Assembly: GCA_018623785.1 (NCBI GenBank)
Contig: JAAZVD010000106.1
Location: forward strand, 1-5,920
DNA: 5,920 nt
Direction: 5' to 3'
DNA from: Bacteroidota bacterium
GTDB lineage: Bacteria; Bacteroidota; Rhodothermia; Rhodothermales; UBA10348
Below the pieces are notes generated by a model. The model searched no databases. It had not been told where the DNA came from and saw only the letters and a program-made list of their open reading frames with translations. This document shows, in pieces, positions 5,155 to 5,920 of the stretch; position 1 is the first letter of the stretch; the number at the start of each line of letters is the position of its first letter. Made by a program: the position numbers and the translations under genes.

Positions 5155-5920
5155 ATGAAACCTCGTTCCGTCCTGCTTCTGCCCACCCTGCTGCTGCCTA
5201 TCCTGCTCCTGAGCGCATGCGAACGTCCAGACCAGGCCCTCGTCGTGGCTTCCCCCGCATGGCAGTGGCAGTACCAGGATTCAACATCGTTTTTCATCGG
5301 GATCCATGCGGTAGACGAACATATCGTATGGGCAGCCGGCTCCCAGGGTCGCGTCGTACGCACCACCGATGGCGGAGCCACCTGGTCTACGATGTTCGTT
5401 CCTGGCGCGGATTCCCTCCAATTCCGAGACGTGCATGCCTTCGATGGCAAGACGGCCTATGTCCTTTCCATAGGCAACGGCGCGGATTCGCGTAGTTACA
5501 AGAGAACCGAGGGGGGCACATCGTGGGAGCTCTCGTTCCGGAACGAAGACGAAAACGCTTTTTATGACTGTTTCTCTTTCTGGGATGCAACGAGTGGCTT
5601 CGCCTTCTCCGATTCCTACCAAGGGGAATTCACGTTGATCACGACCAAGGATGGCGGCGCCTCCTGGCAGCGCATCGACCCGGCCCTCGTGCCCGATGCC
5701 CGTGAGGGCGAAGGAGCCTTTGCGGCCAGTGGGACCTGTGTCCAGACCAGGGAGGGTGGCCTTGGCTGGTTTGCCACGGGCGCATCGGCCGTTGATACGC
5801 GCGTCATCCGAACAGCCGATTACGGCGCTTCGTGGCGTGAGTCCATTACTCCGATCGCAAGTCAGACAGGCTCAGAGGGCATTTCTACAATGAGTGTTCT
5901 CGATGCCCGGCATCTGGTCA
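5155..5920 (+). CDS. Ycf48/BNR-repeat beta-propeller lipoprotein (3' end outside window)
   Basis: The first 255 residues of a longer protein; the frame is open to the window end. It begins with a lipoprotein signal peptide (Lys-Pro-Arg n-region, Leu-rich core, lipobox LSAC with Cys22). The mature part is a Ycf48/sortilin-like beta-propeller with repeated Asp-box-type turns: TTDGGATW (70-77), RTEGGTSW (117-124), TKDGGASW (164-171) and TADYGASW (220-227), about 50 residues apart. The second has Glu in place of Asp and the fourth Tyr in place of the first Gly. The FYDCFSFWDATSGFAFSD (136-153) and GEGAFAASGTC (185-195) blocks are typical of a bacterial group usually annotated as oxidoreductase or BNR/Ycf48-related; Cys139 and Cys195 could pair as a disulfide. 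Such proteins are typically about 350 residues, so roughly a quarter is missing. The role is uncertain: a surface or periplasmic scaffold or assembly factor is more likely than an enzyme. In-frame ATGs at 5110 and 5113 were passed over because they would lengthen the signal peptide. Confidence 0.87.
   Translation, partial: MKPRSVLLLPTLLLPILLLSACERPDQALVVASPAWQWQYQDSTSFFIGIHAVDEHIVWAAGSQGRVVRTTDGGATWSTMFVPGADSLQFRDVHAFDGKTAYVLSIGNGADSRSYKRTEGGTSWELSFRNEDENAFYDCFSFWDATSGFAFSDSYQGEFTLITTKDGGASWQRIDPALVPDAREGEGAFAASGTCVQTREGGLGWFATGASAVDTRVIRTADYGASWRESITPIASQTGSEGISTMSVLDARHLV

Noticed and set aside
4824..5450. A 208-residue minus-strand open frame across the divergent promoter region
   Set aside because: It overlaps two well-supported genes, is Arg/Ser-rich, and shows no recognisable domain; it is a GC-rich shadow frame.

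Overview
The window looks like chromosomal DNA from a GC-rich, Gram-negative, free-living heterotroph. Several of its genes encode lipoproteins with a clean lipobox. Most starts lack a Shine-Dalgarno sequence. The mix of exported RidA, DUF1080, Tat-exported TIM-barrel and Ycf48-like lipoproteins is typical of the Bacteroidota/Rhodothermota (Balneola-Rhodothermus) side of the tree. That placement is an inference from gene content and style; no marker gene is present.

Layout. From 1 to 860 is the 3' part of an amidase-signature enzyme whose catalytic N-terminal part lies outside the window. From 909 to 1382 is a RidA/YjgF-family protein carried as a lipoprotein. After a 156-nt gap, a rightward set follows: a NupG-type nucleoside:H+ symporter-family transporter (1539-2759), a Tat-exported xylose-isomerase-like TIM-barrel protein (2756-3733, start overlapping the transporter stop as ATGA), and a DUF1080 / 3-keto-disaccharide hydrolase-type lipoprotein (3748-4458). 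Facing it on the minus strand is a membrane-anchored DUF411 metal-binding protein (4511-5002). Diverging from that is a Ycf48/BNR-repeat lipoprotein (5155 onward), cut by the window end.

How the genes may work together. Transporter, TIM-barrel isomerase/epimerase-like enzyme and DUF1080 protein are tightly spaced and probably form one operon. The best guess is a small catabolic module: the two exported enzymes act on a (possibly 3-keto) glycoside in the periplasm or at the outer membrane, and the transporter brings the product in. The amidase/RidA pair upstream may be a separate unit for amide breakdown with imine/enamine clean-up. The DUF411 protein and the Ycf48-like protein look unrelated to the catabolic genes. 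No RNA gene, CRISPR array, transposase or integration site was seen. Nothing here can be claimed as a wholly new system; the more unusual points are the exported RidA, the transporter with altered substrate-site positions, and the nested repeat between the convergent genes.
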